Assembly (NCBI GenBank): GCA_036260105.1
Contig: DATAAN010000030.1
Coordinates: 1-24,921, forward strand
Direction: 5' to 3'
Length of the DNA: 24,921 nucleotides
Source: JAJCYE01 sp036260105
Lineage (GTDB): Bacteria; Actinomycetota; CADDZG01; JAHWKV01
Within the stretch, counting starts at the first letter, position 1. The number at the start of each line of letters is the position of its first letter. Below the pieces are notes generated by a model. It was not told where the DNA came from, did no database searches, and worked only from the letters and a program-made list of their open reading frames with translations. The translations under genes and the position numbers were made by a program. Positions 1 through 5,760 of the stretch are shown piece after piece.

Positions 1-192
1 ATCGAGCTGTACACCAGAACCGAGGACTACCCGATCGGCGTCTACACGCTTCCGAAGCACCTGGACGAGAAGGTGGCTCGCCTGCACCTGGAGGCGCTGG
101 GCGTGAAGCTGACCAAGCTGACCGGCGAGCAGTCGGAGTACCTCGGCATCCCGGTCGAGGGTCCGTTCAAGCCGGATCACTACCGGTACTGA
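1..192 (+). CDS. ahcY: S-adenosylhomocysteinase, C-terminal end (partial)
   Basis: Frame 1 is open from the first base to a TGA at 190-192 and encodes the last 63 residues of the enzyme. The translation contains LPKHLDEKVARLHLEALGVK and ends in KPDHYRY. This is the near-invariant C-terminus of S-adenosylhomocysteine hydrolase, whose terminal Lys and Tyr contact the NAD cofactor of the neighbouring subunit. The cytoplasmic enzyme cleaves S-adenosylhomocysteine to adenosine and homocysteine and so relieves product inhibition of methyltransferases. The start and catalytic core lie outside the window. The stop is only 12 bp from the stop of the convergent isomerase gene, and I see no hairpin terminator between them. 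The identification is secure. Confidence 0.96.
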   Translation: MELYTRTEDYPIGVYTLPKHLDEKVARLHLEALGVKLTKLTGEQSEYLGIPVEGPFKPDHYRY

Positions 193-204
193 GCCGGCTG
201 CCGC

Positions 205-1269
205 TCAGCCCGAAGTCTTCAGCTTGAGTGCGGCCTTGACCCGGTCGATCAGCTCGATAGACGAGGGATCGACACCGGAGGCGATCGCCAGGTAGGTGGC
301 GACGAAGTCGCCCATGTATATGAGGTCGAGCAGCCTCGCCAGCGACGAGGAGGCCTCGGTGCGCACCTCGCCGCAGTAGGCTGCGCGCTCTTGAAGAATC
401 GGCAGCGTCACGCGGAACCGGTCCTTGATGCGGGGATGCTCGCCCGGGTGGCGCAGCGTCACCACGCTGAAGCGGCCTCCGTTGCCGGGAGTCCACCCCA
501 TGACCTCGTTGTGGTTCATCTCGGAGAACGAGTTCTCGAAGGCGTGCACCTTGCTGCACTCGTTGAGCTGACACTTCCAGCGGTAGGCGGCCACCGCCCC
601 CAGGCCCTCGGCGCCGTACACGACCGGCACGGTGCCCTTCAACGACTCGGCCAGCTGCTTCGCCGGGTTCGCCTCGGCAGGGACTGTTCGGCTCCACTGG
701 GCGGCCCGGCGGCGCAGCAGGCCGAGGGTCTCGGTGAGGTCCGCCTCGTAATCCCCGATCCCGAGCCCCTGGCAAACCGCCAGCAGCGGCATCGAGAGGT
801 AACCGAGGGCGGCCCTCGGCTGCAGACCGGTCTTGAGGTTCACCGCGGCGCAGCCGTGCTCGGACCCGAGGCGGGTCAAGGTTCCACCCGAAGAGACCGT
901 GACGACGCGCGCCCCGGCGACCCGGGCCTTCTCGTACGCCTCCAGCGTCTCCTCCGTCTCGCCGGAGTAGGACACCGCAAAGACGAGCGTGTTCGGGCCG
1001 ACCCATCCGGGGATGCCGTACCCCTTCGACACCCGCACGGGAAGGCTGAAGCCAACGCCCAGCGCGGCTTTGAGGACGTTGCCCGAGATCCCCGAACCGC
1101 CCATGCCGAGAACTACGATGCCGTCGATGTCCCGTGCCGAGGGCAGATCGGTCACCTGCTTGCCCAGCAGCCAGCCGTCCTCCACCTGCTGCGGGTACTC
1201 CTCGACAAGGGCGAGGAAACCGGCGGGGTCGGTGTCGGCGATCAGCTGCGGGTCGTCGAGAACGCTCAA
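205..1269 (-). CDS. Bifunctional phosphoglucose/phosphomannose isomerase
   Basis: This 354-residue cytoplasmic protein has a tandem SIS-domain fold. Visible signatures are GMGGSG near residues 55-60, SYSGETEETL near 100-109, PRAALGYL near 151-158 and SEMNHNEVMGW near 249-259. The ExNHNE motif is typical of the archaeal and actinobacterial PGI/PMI family, which interconverts glucose-6-P, fructose-6-P and mannose-6-P. The frame is open to 1347, but those extra residues read the upstream gene out of frame. The supported start is the TTG at 1267-1269, which overlaps the TGA of the Trm112-like gene (TTGA) with a GAGG about 10 nt upstream. It is the last gene of the manB operon. M. tuberculosis Rv3256c occupies the equivalent position. 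With ManB it would supply mannose-1-phosphate. Confidence 0.9.
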   Translation of the reverse strand: MSVLDDPQLIADTDPAGFLALVEEYPQQVEDGWLLGKQVTDLPSARDIDGIVVLGMGGSGISGNVLKAALGVGFSLPVRVSKGYGIPGWVGPNTLVFAVSYSGETEETLEAYEKARVAGARVVTVSSGGTLTRLGSEHGCAAVNLKTGLQPRAALGYLSMPLLAVCQGLGIGDYEADLTETLGLLRRRAAQWSRTVPAEANPAKQLAESLKGTVPVVYGAEGLGAVAAYRWKCQLNECSKVHAFENSFSEMNHNEVMGWTPGNGGRFSVVTLRHPGEHPRIKDRFRVTLPILQERAAYCGEVRTEASSSLARLLDLIYMGDFVATYLAIASGVDPSSIELIDRVKAALKLKTSG

Positions 1270-1430
1270 CTCTTGATCGCCTCGGAAACCAGCATGTGGG
1301 GAATGCCCTTCACCACGGGGTAGCGGTACCTGCACTCGCCCAGGCACGCGACCACCTTCTCGGTCTCACGGTACTCGACGTCCCCCTTGCAGTTCGGGCA
1401 GATGAGAAGGCGCACGAGCTCGGTGTCCAA
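1266..1430 (-). CDS. Trm112-like zinc-ribbon protein (UPF0434 family)
   Basis: This is a 54-residue protein starting at TTG 1428-1430 with GGAAAG about 6 nt upstream. The translation begins (M)DTELVRLLICPNCKGDVEY and ends with a YPVVKGIPHMLVSEA-type tail. Cysteines at about 11, 14, 29 and 33 form a CxxC plus CxxxC zinc ribbon, and the tail is diagnostic of bacterial Trm112-like proteins. In eukaryotes and archaea Trm112 is the activating partner of several methyltransferases; the bacterial role is less certain. It lies 41 bp after manB and its stop overlaps the isomerase start, so the two are probably translationally coupled. It is easily missed because it is short and lies in the space of a longer frame. 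The adjacent ahcY is suggestive of a methylation link, but that is inference. Confidence 0.88.
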   Translation of the reverse strand: MDTELVRLLICPNCKGDVEYRETEKVVACLGECRYRYPVVKGIPHMLVSEAIKS

Positions 1431-1471
1431 AACTACTTTCCTTTCTCAACGCGGCGCATCGGCAGCTACCC

Positions 1472-2806
1472 TCAGGCGCCGGAGATGATCTCCAGCAGCT
1501 CTTTGGTTCGGGCCTGCCCGAACTGAGCGTCCCGTGCCTCCACGTTGAGGCGCAGCAACGGTTCGGTGTTGGACCCGCGGGCGTTGAACCACCAGTCCGG
1601 GTACTCGATCGTGAGGCCGTCGGTCCAGTCGTGCGAGCCGTCGGGGTTCGACTCGGCGAGCCTTTCGAGGGCCACGCGCTGATCGGAGACGACCGAGTTG
1701 ACCTCGCCCGAGTTCCAGTAGCGCCGGAGCGGCGCCAGCACATCGCTCATCTGGCCGTCCTGCTTGCTGAGCGCCATCAAAACGTAGAGAGCGCAGAGAA
1801 TGCCGGAGTCGGCGCGGAAGTTCTCACGGAAGTAGTAGTGGCCGGAGTGCTCGCCTCCGAAGGCCGCTCCCGTCTCGGCCATCACCTGCTTGATGAAAGA
1901 GTGCCCGACCCGCGTGCGCACCGCCACGCCGCCCCTCTCCTTGATTACCTCCGGAACCACGCGCGAGCAGATCAGGTTGTGGACGATCGCCGCTCCCGGC
2001 TCCGCCTCCAGCACCTCGCCGGCGACCAAAGCGGTCACCAGACTCCCCGACGCCGGCCCGCCCTTCTCGTCGACGAGGAAGACCCGGTCGGCGTCTCCGT
2101 CGAATGCCAGGCCGAGATCCGCGTCGTTCTCCCGGATGGCGGCAATGAGGTCCTTCAGGTTGTCGGGCTGGATAGGGTCCGCGGGGTGGTTGGGGAACGT
2201 GCCGTCCAGCTCGAAGTAAAGAGGGATGACCTCCACGGGGAGGCGGTCGAAGACGGCGGGGACCACCAGCCCTCCCATGCCGTTGGCCGTGTCCACCGCT
2301 ACCTTTAGAGGCCGCATCTTGGAGGTGTCGACCACCCCGAGGCAGTGGTCGACGAAGCGGGACAGGATGTCCTGCTCCGTAAGGGTGCCGTCCTTCGGCG
2401 CCGGTTCGAGACCGTCTTCCGCAAACCGGAGGATGTCTTTCAGACCGGTATCCTCGCCGACCGGCGCAGCCTTCTGCCGGCACATCTTGATGCCGTTGTA
2501 CCTGCCGGGATTGTGGGATGCCGTCAGCATCGCCCCCGGCATGTTGAGCTCGCCCGACGCGAAGTAGAGTGCGTCGGTCGAAACCAGGCCGACGTCGACT
2601 ACGTCCGCTCCCTGCGTGATCGCCCCCTCGATGAAGGCAGCTGCCAGCGGTTCCGATGAGATCCTCATGTCCCTGCCTACGACGATGCTGGATGCACGCA
2701 TCACGTGAACGAAAGCGGCCCCGATCCGCCGGACTACCGACTCGTCCAGCTGGTCCGGGTACACACCCCGGACGTCGTAGGCCTTGAAGATGGGGCTCAG
2801 ATCCAT
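1472..2806 (-). CDS. manB: Phosphomannomutase/phosphoglucomutase
   Basis: This 444-residue alpha-D-phosphohexomutase is full length for its family. All four motifs are present in order: TASHNP at 95-100 with phosphoserine Ser97, the metal-binding loop DGDADR at 236-241, the sugar-binding loop GGEHSGH at 317-323, and the phosphate-binding RGSNTEPLLR at 410-419. It interconverts mannose-6-P and mannose-1-P (and probably the glucose pair) in the cytoplasm, feeding GDP-mannose synthesis. It is first in the operon with the Trm112-like gene and PGI/PMI. The ATG at 2804-2806 has no Shine-Dalgarno, but a TAGGAT hexamer lies 6 nt upstream, which suits a leaderless transcript. Its order relative to the other genes matches M. 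tuberculosis Rv3257c. Confidence 0.95.
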   Translation of the reverse strand: MDLSPIFKAYDVRGVYPDQLDESVVRRIGAAFVHVMRASSIVVGRDMRISSEPLAAAFIEGAITQGADVVDVGLVSTDALYFASGELNMPGAMLTASHNPGRYNGIKMCRQKAAPVGEDTGLKDILRFAEDGLEPAPKDGTLTEQDILSRFVDHCLGVVDTSKMRPLKVAVDTANGMGGLVVPAVFDRLPVEVIPLYFELDGTFPNHPADPIQPDNLKDLIAAIRENDADLGLAFDGDADRVFLVDEKGGPASGSLVTALVAGEVLEAEPGAAIVHNLICSRVVPEVIKERGGVAVRTRVGHSFIKQVMAETGAAFGGEHSGHYYFRENFRADSGILCALYVLMALSKQDGQMSDVLAPLRRYWNSGEVNSVVSDQRVALERLAESNPDGSHDWTDGLTIEYPDWWFNARGSNTEPLLRLNVEARDAQFGQARTKELLEIISGA

Positions 2807-2812
2807 TGGAGC

Positions 2813-2818
2813 ATCCTA
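2813..2818 (-). promoter_or_regulatory. Possible -10 element for leaderless manB
   Basis: TAGGAT (a TAnnnT hexamer) on the minus strand ends 6 nt before the manB ATG and there is no ribosome binding site between them. No convincing -35 is seen. Transcription from this element would begin at or next to the A of the start codon. This is inferred from spacing only. Confidence 0.35.
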
Positions 2819-2983
2819 AACGCTGGAGACTGGGCCGGGCCGACGGCCGGCTTCGGCGCCGGGATTGATAGTCAAGGATCGTTCTATTGTTAGAGGAATA
2901 GTTTTATATGCGTTCTCGTTGAACATTCGCAGGCATCTACGTAACAATGCCGACAGTTCGACGCGAAAGGCATCACCCTCGAC
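2819..2983. other. AT-rich divergent spacer between manB and whiB
   Basis: This stretch is noticeably AT-richer than its surroundings, especially 2862-2912. It contains a small dyad, CTATT (2884-2888) with AATAG (2897-2901), that could be a regulator site. On the plus strand TTGAAC (2919-2924), a 17-nt spacer and TAACAA (2942-2947) form a weak promoter candidate for whiB, giving a leader of about 30 nt. There is no open reading frame worth calling and no obvious terminator. The promoter assignment is tentative. Confidence 0.35.
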
Positions 2984-3355
2984 ATGACCCAGCTCAAGAA
3001 CGACGAACACCCGTCGAAAAAGACCAAAACCACCAAGGCGCTGGCATCCAAGCTGGCGAGCCTCGAGGCTGAGGCGCGCTGGCAGGATCGGGCGGCCTGC
3101 AAGGGCATGGATCCGACCATCTTCTTCGGCCCCGAGCACACCGAGGTCGTAAAGGAGAAGCGCGACCGGGAGGAGGCCGCCAAGGCGGTGTGCCGCACGT
3201 GCCCGGTCAACCAGGAGTGCCTCGAGCACGCACTGGAGTCCAAGGAGGCCTACGGCATCTGGGGCGGCCTCACCGAACTCGAGCGCAAGGCCCTGCTCCG
3301 CAGGCGGGCAAGCTCCAGCGTGGTGCTCGCCTCGGCCCCCCGCTCCATCAAGTAA
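2984..3355 (+). CDS. whiB: WhiB-family iron-sulfur transcription factor (WhiB2-like)
   Basis: This 123-residue protein has the full WhiB signature. Cys39 lies in ACKGMDP and Cys70, Cys73 and Cys79 lie in CRTCPVNQEC, giving the C-x30-C-x2-C-x5-C pattern that holds a [4Fe-4S] cluster. The GIWGG turn is at 91-95, followed by a basic C-terminus (KALLRRR). WhiB proteins are actinobacterial and act with the primary sigma factor; WhiB and WhiB2 orthologues control septation and division. A Lys-rich N-terminal stretch of about 30 residues precedes the domain. Position among manB, DUF3499 and the F420 genes supports the WhiB2 (Rv3260c-like) subgroup. The ATG has no clear Shine-Dalgarno. Its 3' end overlaps the convergent gene by 8 bp. 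Confidence 0.94.
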   Translation: MTQLKNDEHPSKKTKTTKALASKLASLEAEARWQDRAACKGMDPTIFFGPEHTEVVKEKRDREEAAKAVCRTCPVNQECLEHALESKEAYGIWGGLTELERKALLRRRASSSVVLASAPRSIK

Positions 3356-3674
3356 CGGGCTTTACGCCCTTCACCTTCAACTCGTCCGCGGTCAGCTTAC
3401 GGCCGATGTAGCGCGACCTCACCCGGTTGCCTTCCCGCCAGTAGGCATACCAGTAGGGGCCGTGGGGACACTTTGAGCACCCGGGCTTCCCGCAGGACAC
3501 CGGCTCCAACCGGTAGCTCACCTTTCCCGCCTTGGGGACGGCTGGCTCGCCCGCGACCGCGGGCGGTTCCTCGCCGAGCTGCACGAGCATTCCCTGGACG
3601 AGGATCTGGAGGCGGCGCAGGTCGTAGTGGTCAAGGGCTCGGATCTGGCGGATCAGCTCCCGGTCTAACGCCAT
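3348..3674 (-). CDS. Small Cys-rich protein resembling DUF6788
   Basis: This 108-residue protein starts at ATG 3672-3674, chosen because GGGAGGAG (3677-3684) sits just upstream; the frame is open further but without support. Residues 1-35 look like an amphipathic helical region. Residues 52-92 carry the conserved-looking core CGKPGCSKCPHGPYWYAYWR (Cys61, Cys66, Cys69, His71), then SRYIGRKL. That core recalls the DUF6788 family, whose function is unknown to me. The Cys/His spacing suggests a metal-bound knuckle, possibly for nucleic-acid binding. It lies downstream of the DUF3499 terminator and converges on whiB with an 8-bp overlap. I see no transposase or other mobile-element sign here. The gene is likely real; the function is not assigned. 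Confidence 0.72.
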   Translation of the reverse strand: MALDRELIRQIRALDHYDLRRLQILVQGMLVQLGEEPPAVAGEPAVPKAGKVSYRLEPVSCGKPGCSKCPHGPYWYAYWREGNRVRSRYIGRKLTADELKVKGVKPVT

Positions 3675-3741
3675 TGCTCCTCCCACCGCAGCCATCAGCA
3701 GGCGAAGATCGTAGCATCGCCCCCCGCGAGCCGGCGGGACC

Positions 3742-3766
3742 AAAAACCGGCCGCTGGGCGGCCGGT
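3742..3766 (-). terminator. Intrinsic terminator downstream of the DUF3499 gene
   Basis: A perfect 9-bp inverted repeat, ACCGGCCGC (3746-3754) and GCGGCCGGT (3758-3766), has a 3-nt loop. On the minus strand the stem is followed at once by TTTTT (3742-3746). This is a textbook Rho-independent terminator that ends transcription about 22 bp after the DUF3499 stop. Confidence 0.88.
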
Positions 3767-3787
3767 CCGTCGAGCTTTGCTGTGAAG

Positions 3788-4051
3788 TTAGGCGGTTGCT
3801 CTGGCCGGTGAGATGGCGATCTCAACCGGGCCTGAGGTGCGGGCGTCCTCTATCTGCCAGCCGACCGGGGGCCGGAACCGCCTCAGGTGCTCCACGCAAA
3901 GGTGGAAGTGGTCGGGCTCGGAGTCCATCTGCAGGTCTTCGAAGGTCACCCGACGCGCCATGTAGTTGCAGTTCAGGGTCACGATGGCCGGCGACTTGCA
4001 CGCGTTGCGGCTACAGGCCTGGAACGCTTCCGGCGCTTCTGTATCGTCCAT
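3788..4051 (-). CDS. DUF3499 family protein
   Basis: This 87-residue protein has the DUF3499 layout. It opens with CSRNACKSPAIVTLNCNY (Cys13, Cys18) and closes with HLCVEHLRRFRPPVGWQI (Cys52, His55). Together these probably bind one zinc ion. DUF3499 is confined to Actinomycetota and has no established function. It usually lies between manB and whiB or the zincin (M. tuberculosis Rv3258c), as here. The protein is shorter than most relatives, with a brief middle segment. The ATG at 4049-4051 has no Shine-Dalgarno but lies 8 nt after a CATAAT -10 box, so the mRNA is probably leaderless. The upstream gap contains a structured element that could be its leader or a separate small RNA. Confidence 0.85.
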   Translation of the reverse strand: MDDTEAPEAFQACSRNACKSPAIVTLNCNYMARRVTFEDLQMDSEPDHFHLCVEHLRRFRPPVGWQIEDARTSGPVEIAISPARATA

Positions 4052-4059
4052 GGCCGCGG

Positions 4060-4088
4060 ATTATGAATTACAGGGGTGTCATTTGCAA
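4060..4088 (-). promoter_or_regulatory. Sigma70-type promoter of the DUF3499 gene (leaderless)
   Basis: On the minus strand TTGCAA (4083-4088), a 17-nt spacer and CATAAT (4060-4065) lie 8 nt before the ATG at 4051. The intervening sequence is CCGCGGCC, with no ribosome binding site. Transcription should begin at or within two bases of the start codon. Confidence 0.7.
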
Positions 4089-4103
4089 GGACTCGCAGAG
4101 AAA

Positions 4104-4126
4104 CCACGATCTTAGCTTTGTCGTGG
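4104..4126. repeat. Inverted repeat upstream of the DUF3499 promoter
   Basis: CCACGA (4104-4109) and TCGTGG (4121-4126) form a 6-bp dyad with an 11-nt centre, about 15 bp upstream of the -35 box. On the minus strand it is followed by TTTCTC, so it may be an operator or a weak hairpin. A second, overlapping dyad (CTTAG/CTAAG on the minus strand) could form instead. Confidence 0.4.
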
Positions 4127-4189
4127 CGTTACCTAAGCAAGAATTTGTGATTCGGCTCGGGAATAGTTTGGGCCTATGGCGTGCCCGTG

Positions 4190-4290
4190 AACGAAAACGG
4201 CGCCCGGAATCGGGCGCTCGGGAAACAACCTGGAAAAACAGATGTTCCGCAGTAGCTTCCGGGTTTCCCCTACTCACTTCTGCGGAACTC
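4190..4290 (-). ncRNA. Candidate small structured RNA or attenuator with pseudoknot
   Basis: Read on the minus strand, the predicted transcript begins around 4288-4290. A perfect 9-bp stem pairs GTTCCGCAG (4288-4280) with CTGCGGAAC (4252-4244). The enclosed loop carries GGGAAAC (4269-4263), which is fully complementary to GTTTCCC (4226-4220) downstream of the stem, so a 7-bp H-type pseudoknot is possible. A short TAG/CTA helix can stack inside the first stem. The 17-nt connector contains a run of five T. An intrinsic terminator follows at 4217-4194. It has its own promoter and lies between two minus-strand genes. It may be an independent small RNA of about 100 nt or a regulated leader of the DUF3499 gene. 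I do not recognise the family. Confidence 0.5.
4191..4217 (-). terminator. Intrinsic terminator ending the candidate small RNA
   Basis: On the minus strand GCGCCCG (4217-4211), loop ATTC, and CGGGCGC (4206-4200) form a 7-bp GC stem followed by CGTTTTCGTT (4199-4190). It would stop transcripts from the promoter at 4295-4324 and also read-through from the Ig-like protein gene upstream. Confidence 0.72.
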
Positions 4291-4294
4291 GGCC

Positions 4295-4324
4295 ATTCTA
4301 ACACGGGGTGCCCCGCCATGGCAA
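4295..4324 (-). promoter_or_regulatory. Sigma70-type promoter of the candidate small RNA
   Basis: On the minus strand TTGCCA (4319-4324, five of six consensus bases), an 18-nt spacer and TAGAAT (4295-4300, five of six) form one of the best promoter matches in the window. A start 5-7 nt downstream falls at 4288-4290, the first base or two of the perfect stem. No start codon with a ribosome binding site follows. Confidence 0.68.
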
Positions 4325-4340
4325 GACTAGATTTGCAGAT

Positions 4341-5333
4341 CTAGCCCGGGACCACCTGGAAAAGGGCCGCCGCCTCCTGCCGGTACGGCTCGGAAACTGC
4401 GTCGACATGAAGGACGTAGGGACGGCTCGGCAGCCCGGTGGTGTCCAGGTCGATGTTGAAGGCTCGCGTCTGGTTGGGCGCCGGCGCCAGCGTGCTGGTA
4501 TCCAGAGCCGCCACAACTCCGGCACCGTTCCGCAGCCGGAGCGAGACGTCTCGGCCGAGCCAGTCGTAGAAGGTGACCCAGCACTTCACCTGGGCCTTAG
4601 TCCCCTGGACGAAGAAGGCCCCGACCGTTTCGCAGCTCACGGAGAACGGCGGGGGAACGTTGACGGTTACGTCCGCGTGCTTCTGCGCCGCGCCCGACTC
4701 TCCGCCCGTGGCGGTAACAGAGGCGACCCGGGTGCTGACGGGCGCTCCCGCCGGAGCGGTGACGGTCAACCTGGTTGTCATGGCGGTTTCCGACGGGATG
4801 GCGTGGATGCGGTCCGGACTGAGGGAACACTCCATTCCCGGGATGCGGCAGCCGAGCGAGATGTCCCCGCTGTATCCGTTGGTGAGCAGCACCCGGCAGT
4901 CGACGGTCGACGTGCGCCCGGGCACCACCGCCGTGGTAGGCCAGCACTGCACGTCGAATTCGCCATCGGGGAAACGATCCGATCCGGCAGGCCCGGTGTC
5001 CGCCGGTGCCAGGGTTCGGGACGCCCTTGCCCGGGCCGGGCCGCCACCTGCCTGCGGGGATGGACTGGCCGCCGCGCCGGACTCGCCCGCTGAGGGGCTG
5101 GCCTGAGGAGTGATGGAGGGAGCCGGCTCTCCGAAGCTCGATCCAACGGTCGGCGAGGACCGGGCGAGCCGAACCGGCCGGTCGACCTCGGAGGAGGGAG
5201 CGGTCAGGGTGAGCAGGATGAAAGGCACGGCGGCCATGACCGCAAGTACGGCGAATCCGCCCCAGTAAACTGCGGCACTGCGGCCCGGTGACACGGCACG
5301 CCACTTTTCGAGCAGTTCGGCAGCTTTGAACAA
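4341..5333 (-). CDS. Membrane-anchored protein with two Ig-like repeats
   Basis: This 330-residue protein starts at TTG 5331-5333 with GGAAGG just upstream. Residues 23-44 form one hydrophobic membrane segment after a short basic N-terminus. Residues 46-120 are a Pro/Ser/Ala-rich linker. Two similar beta-rich modules follow, about 126-226 and 229-328. Each begins F-x-V-x-C, has a second cysteine after a V-x-G turn (Cys130 and Cys146; Cys234 and Cys251) and later a GD-(I/V)-SL strand. This looks like a duplicated Ig-like fold with disulfides, displayed outside the membrane. Function is unknown; surface adhesion or scaffolding would fit. I do not recognise the family. It is followed by the small-RNA region. 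Confidence 0.72.
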   Translation of the reverse strand: MFKAAELLEKWRAVSPGRSAAVYWGGFAVLAVMAAVPFILLTLTAPSSEVDRPVRLARSSPTVGSSFGEPAPSITPQASPSAGESGAAASPSPQAGGGPARARASRTLAPADTGPAGSDRFPDGEFDVQCWPTTAVVPGRTSTVDCRVLLTNGYSGDISLGCRIPGMECSLSPDRIHAIPSETAMTTRLTVTAPAGAPVSTRVASVTATGGESGAAQKHADVTVNVPPPFSVSCETVGAFFVQGTKAQVKCWVTFYDWLGRDVSLRLRNGAGVVAALDTSTLAPAPNQTRAFNIDLDTTGLPSRPYVLHVDAVSEPYRQEAAALFQVVPG

Positions 5334-5413
5334 GGGCCTTCCCTTCCCTGTGCGTCTGCTCTTTATCGGCGCGAAAGGAGGGGTCGTTCAGGACTTTTGC
5401 CCGAAACCGAGGA

Positions 5414-5707
5414 TCAGTCGGTCAGAGGAGTCCCGCAGCGGCAGCGTTCCGCCCACGCGAACGCCTCGAACCCACACTTCGGGCAGGTGCGGGATGACAC
5501 TTTGCTGGTGAAGCCGGGAAGGTAGGGAGACGTAGGCCAGCGGCCCTGACGATCCCGGGGGCTACCGGTGGGAGTGACTTTTACCGGTTCGCCGGAACTG
5601 GACTCGCTTTCCTGGTCGCTCGCTTTGGGAATGGGATGCCTCCGTCTCTCGCACGCCGCCGACTGGTGTGGATGGCCAATGGTCGCGCACCGGAAGCCGG
5701 ACTTCAA
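5414..5707 (-). CDS. Small protein with C-terminal zinc ribbon
   Basis: The frame ends with a convincing zinc ribbon, CPKC (Cys75, Cys78) followed ten residues later by CRC (Cys89, Cys91) in CPKCGFEAFAWAERCRCGTP. Near the N-terminus FRCATIGHPHQSAAC holds a second Cys/His cluster. The middle is polar and low in complexity. The start is uncertain: the TTG at 5705-5707 gives 97 residues and leaves a sensible gap to the divergent lipoprotein gene, while an ATG at 5791 would run into that gene. There is no strong ribosome binding site. Function is unknown; such proteins often bind nucleic acid or protein partners. The gene is supported mainly by the ribbon motif. Confidence 0.58.
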   Translation of the reverse strand: MKSGFRCATIGHPHQSAACERRRHPIPKASDQESESSSGEPVKVTPTGSPRDRQGRWPTSPYLPGFTSKVSSRTCPKCGFEAFAWAERCRCGTPLTD

Positions 5708-5748
5708 TCCGAGCCCCGGGGCCGGAACGGGCCGCCGTCCGTTGGCCG

Positions 5749-5754
5749 CATAAT
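5749..5754 (+). promoter_or_regulatory. Possible -10 element for the leaderless PDZ-TPR gene
   Basis: CATAAT ends 6 nt before the GTG start at 5761. No good -35 is visible. The GGAAG between the two is too close to the start codon to work as a ribosome binding site. Confidence 0.4.
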
Positions 5755-5760
5755 GGAAGC

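Noticed and set aside
3348..3674. Mobile element around the DUF6788-like gene
   Set aside because: There are no flanking inverted or direct repeats, no transposase, and codon use looks like that of its neighbours.
4244..4288. Resemblance of the GGAAG-containing loop to SRP RNA
   Set aside because: The SRP loop consensus around GGAAGGAAGCAGCC is not present and the fold is too short, so I do not call 4.5S RNA.
4068..4319. An 83-codon open frame on the minus strand in the small-RNA gap
   Set aside because: It has no ribosome binding site or recognisable motif, and it runs through two hairpins, a terminator and a promoter.
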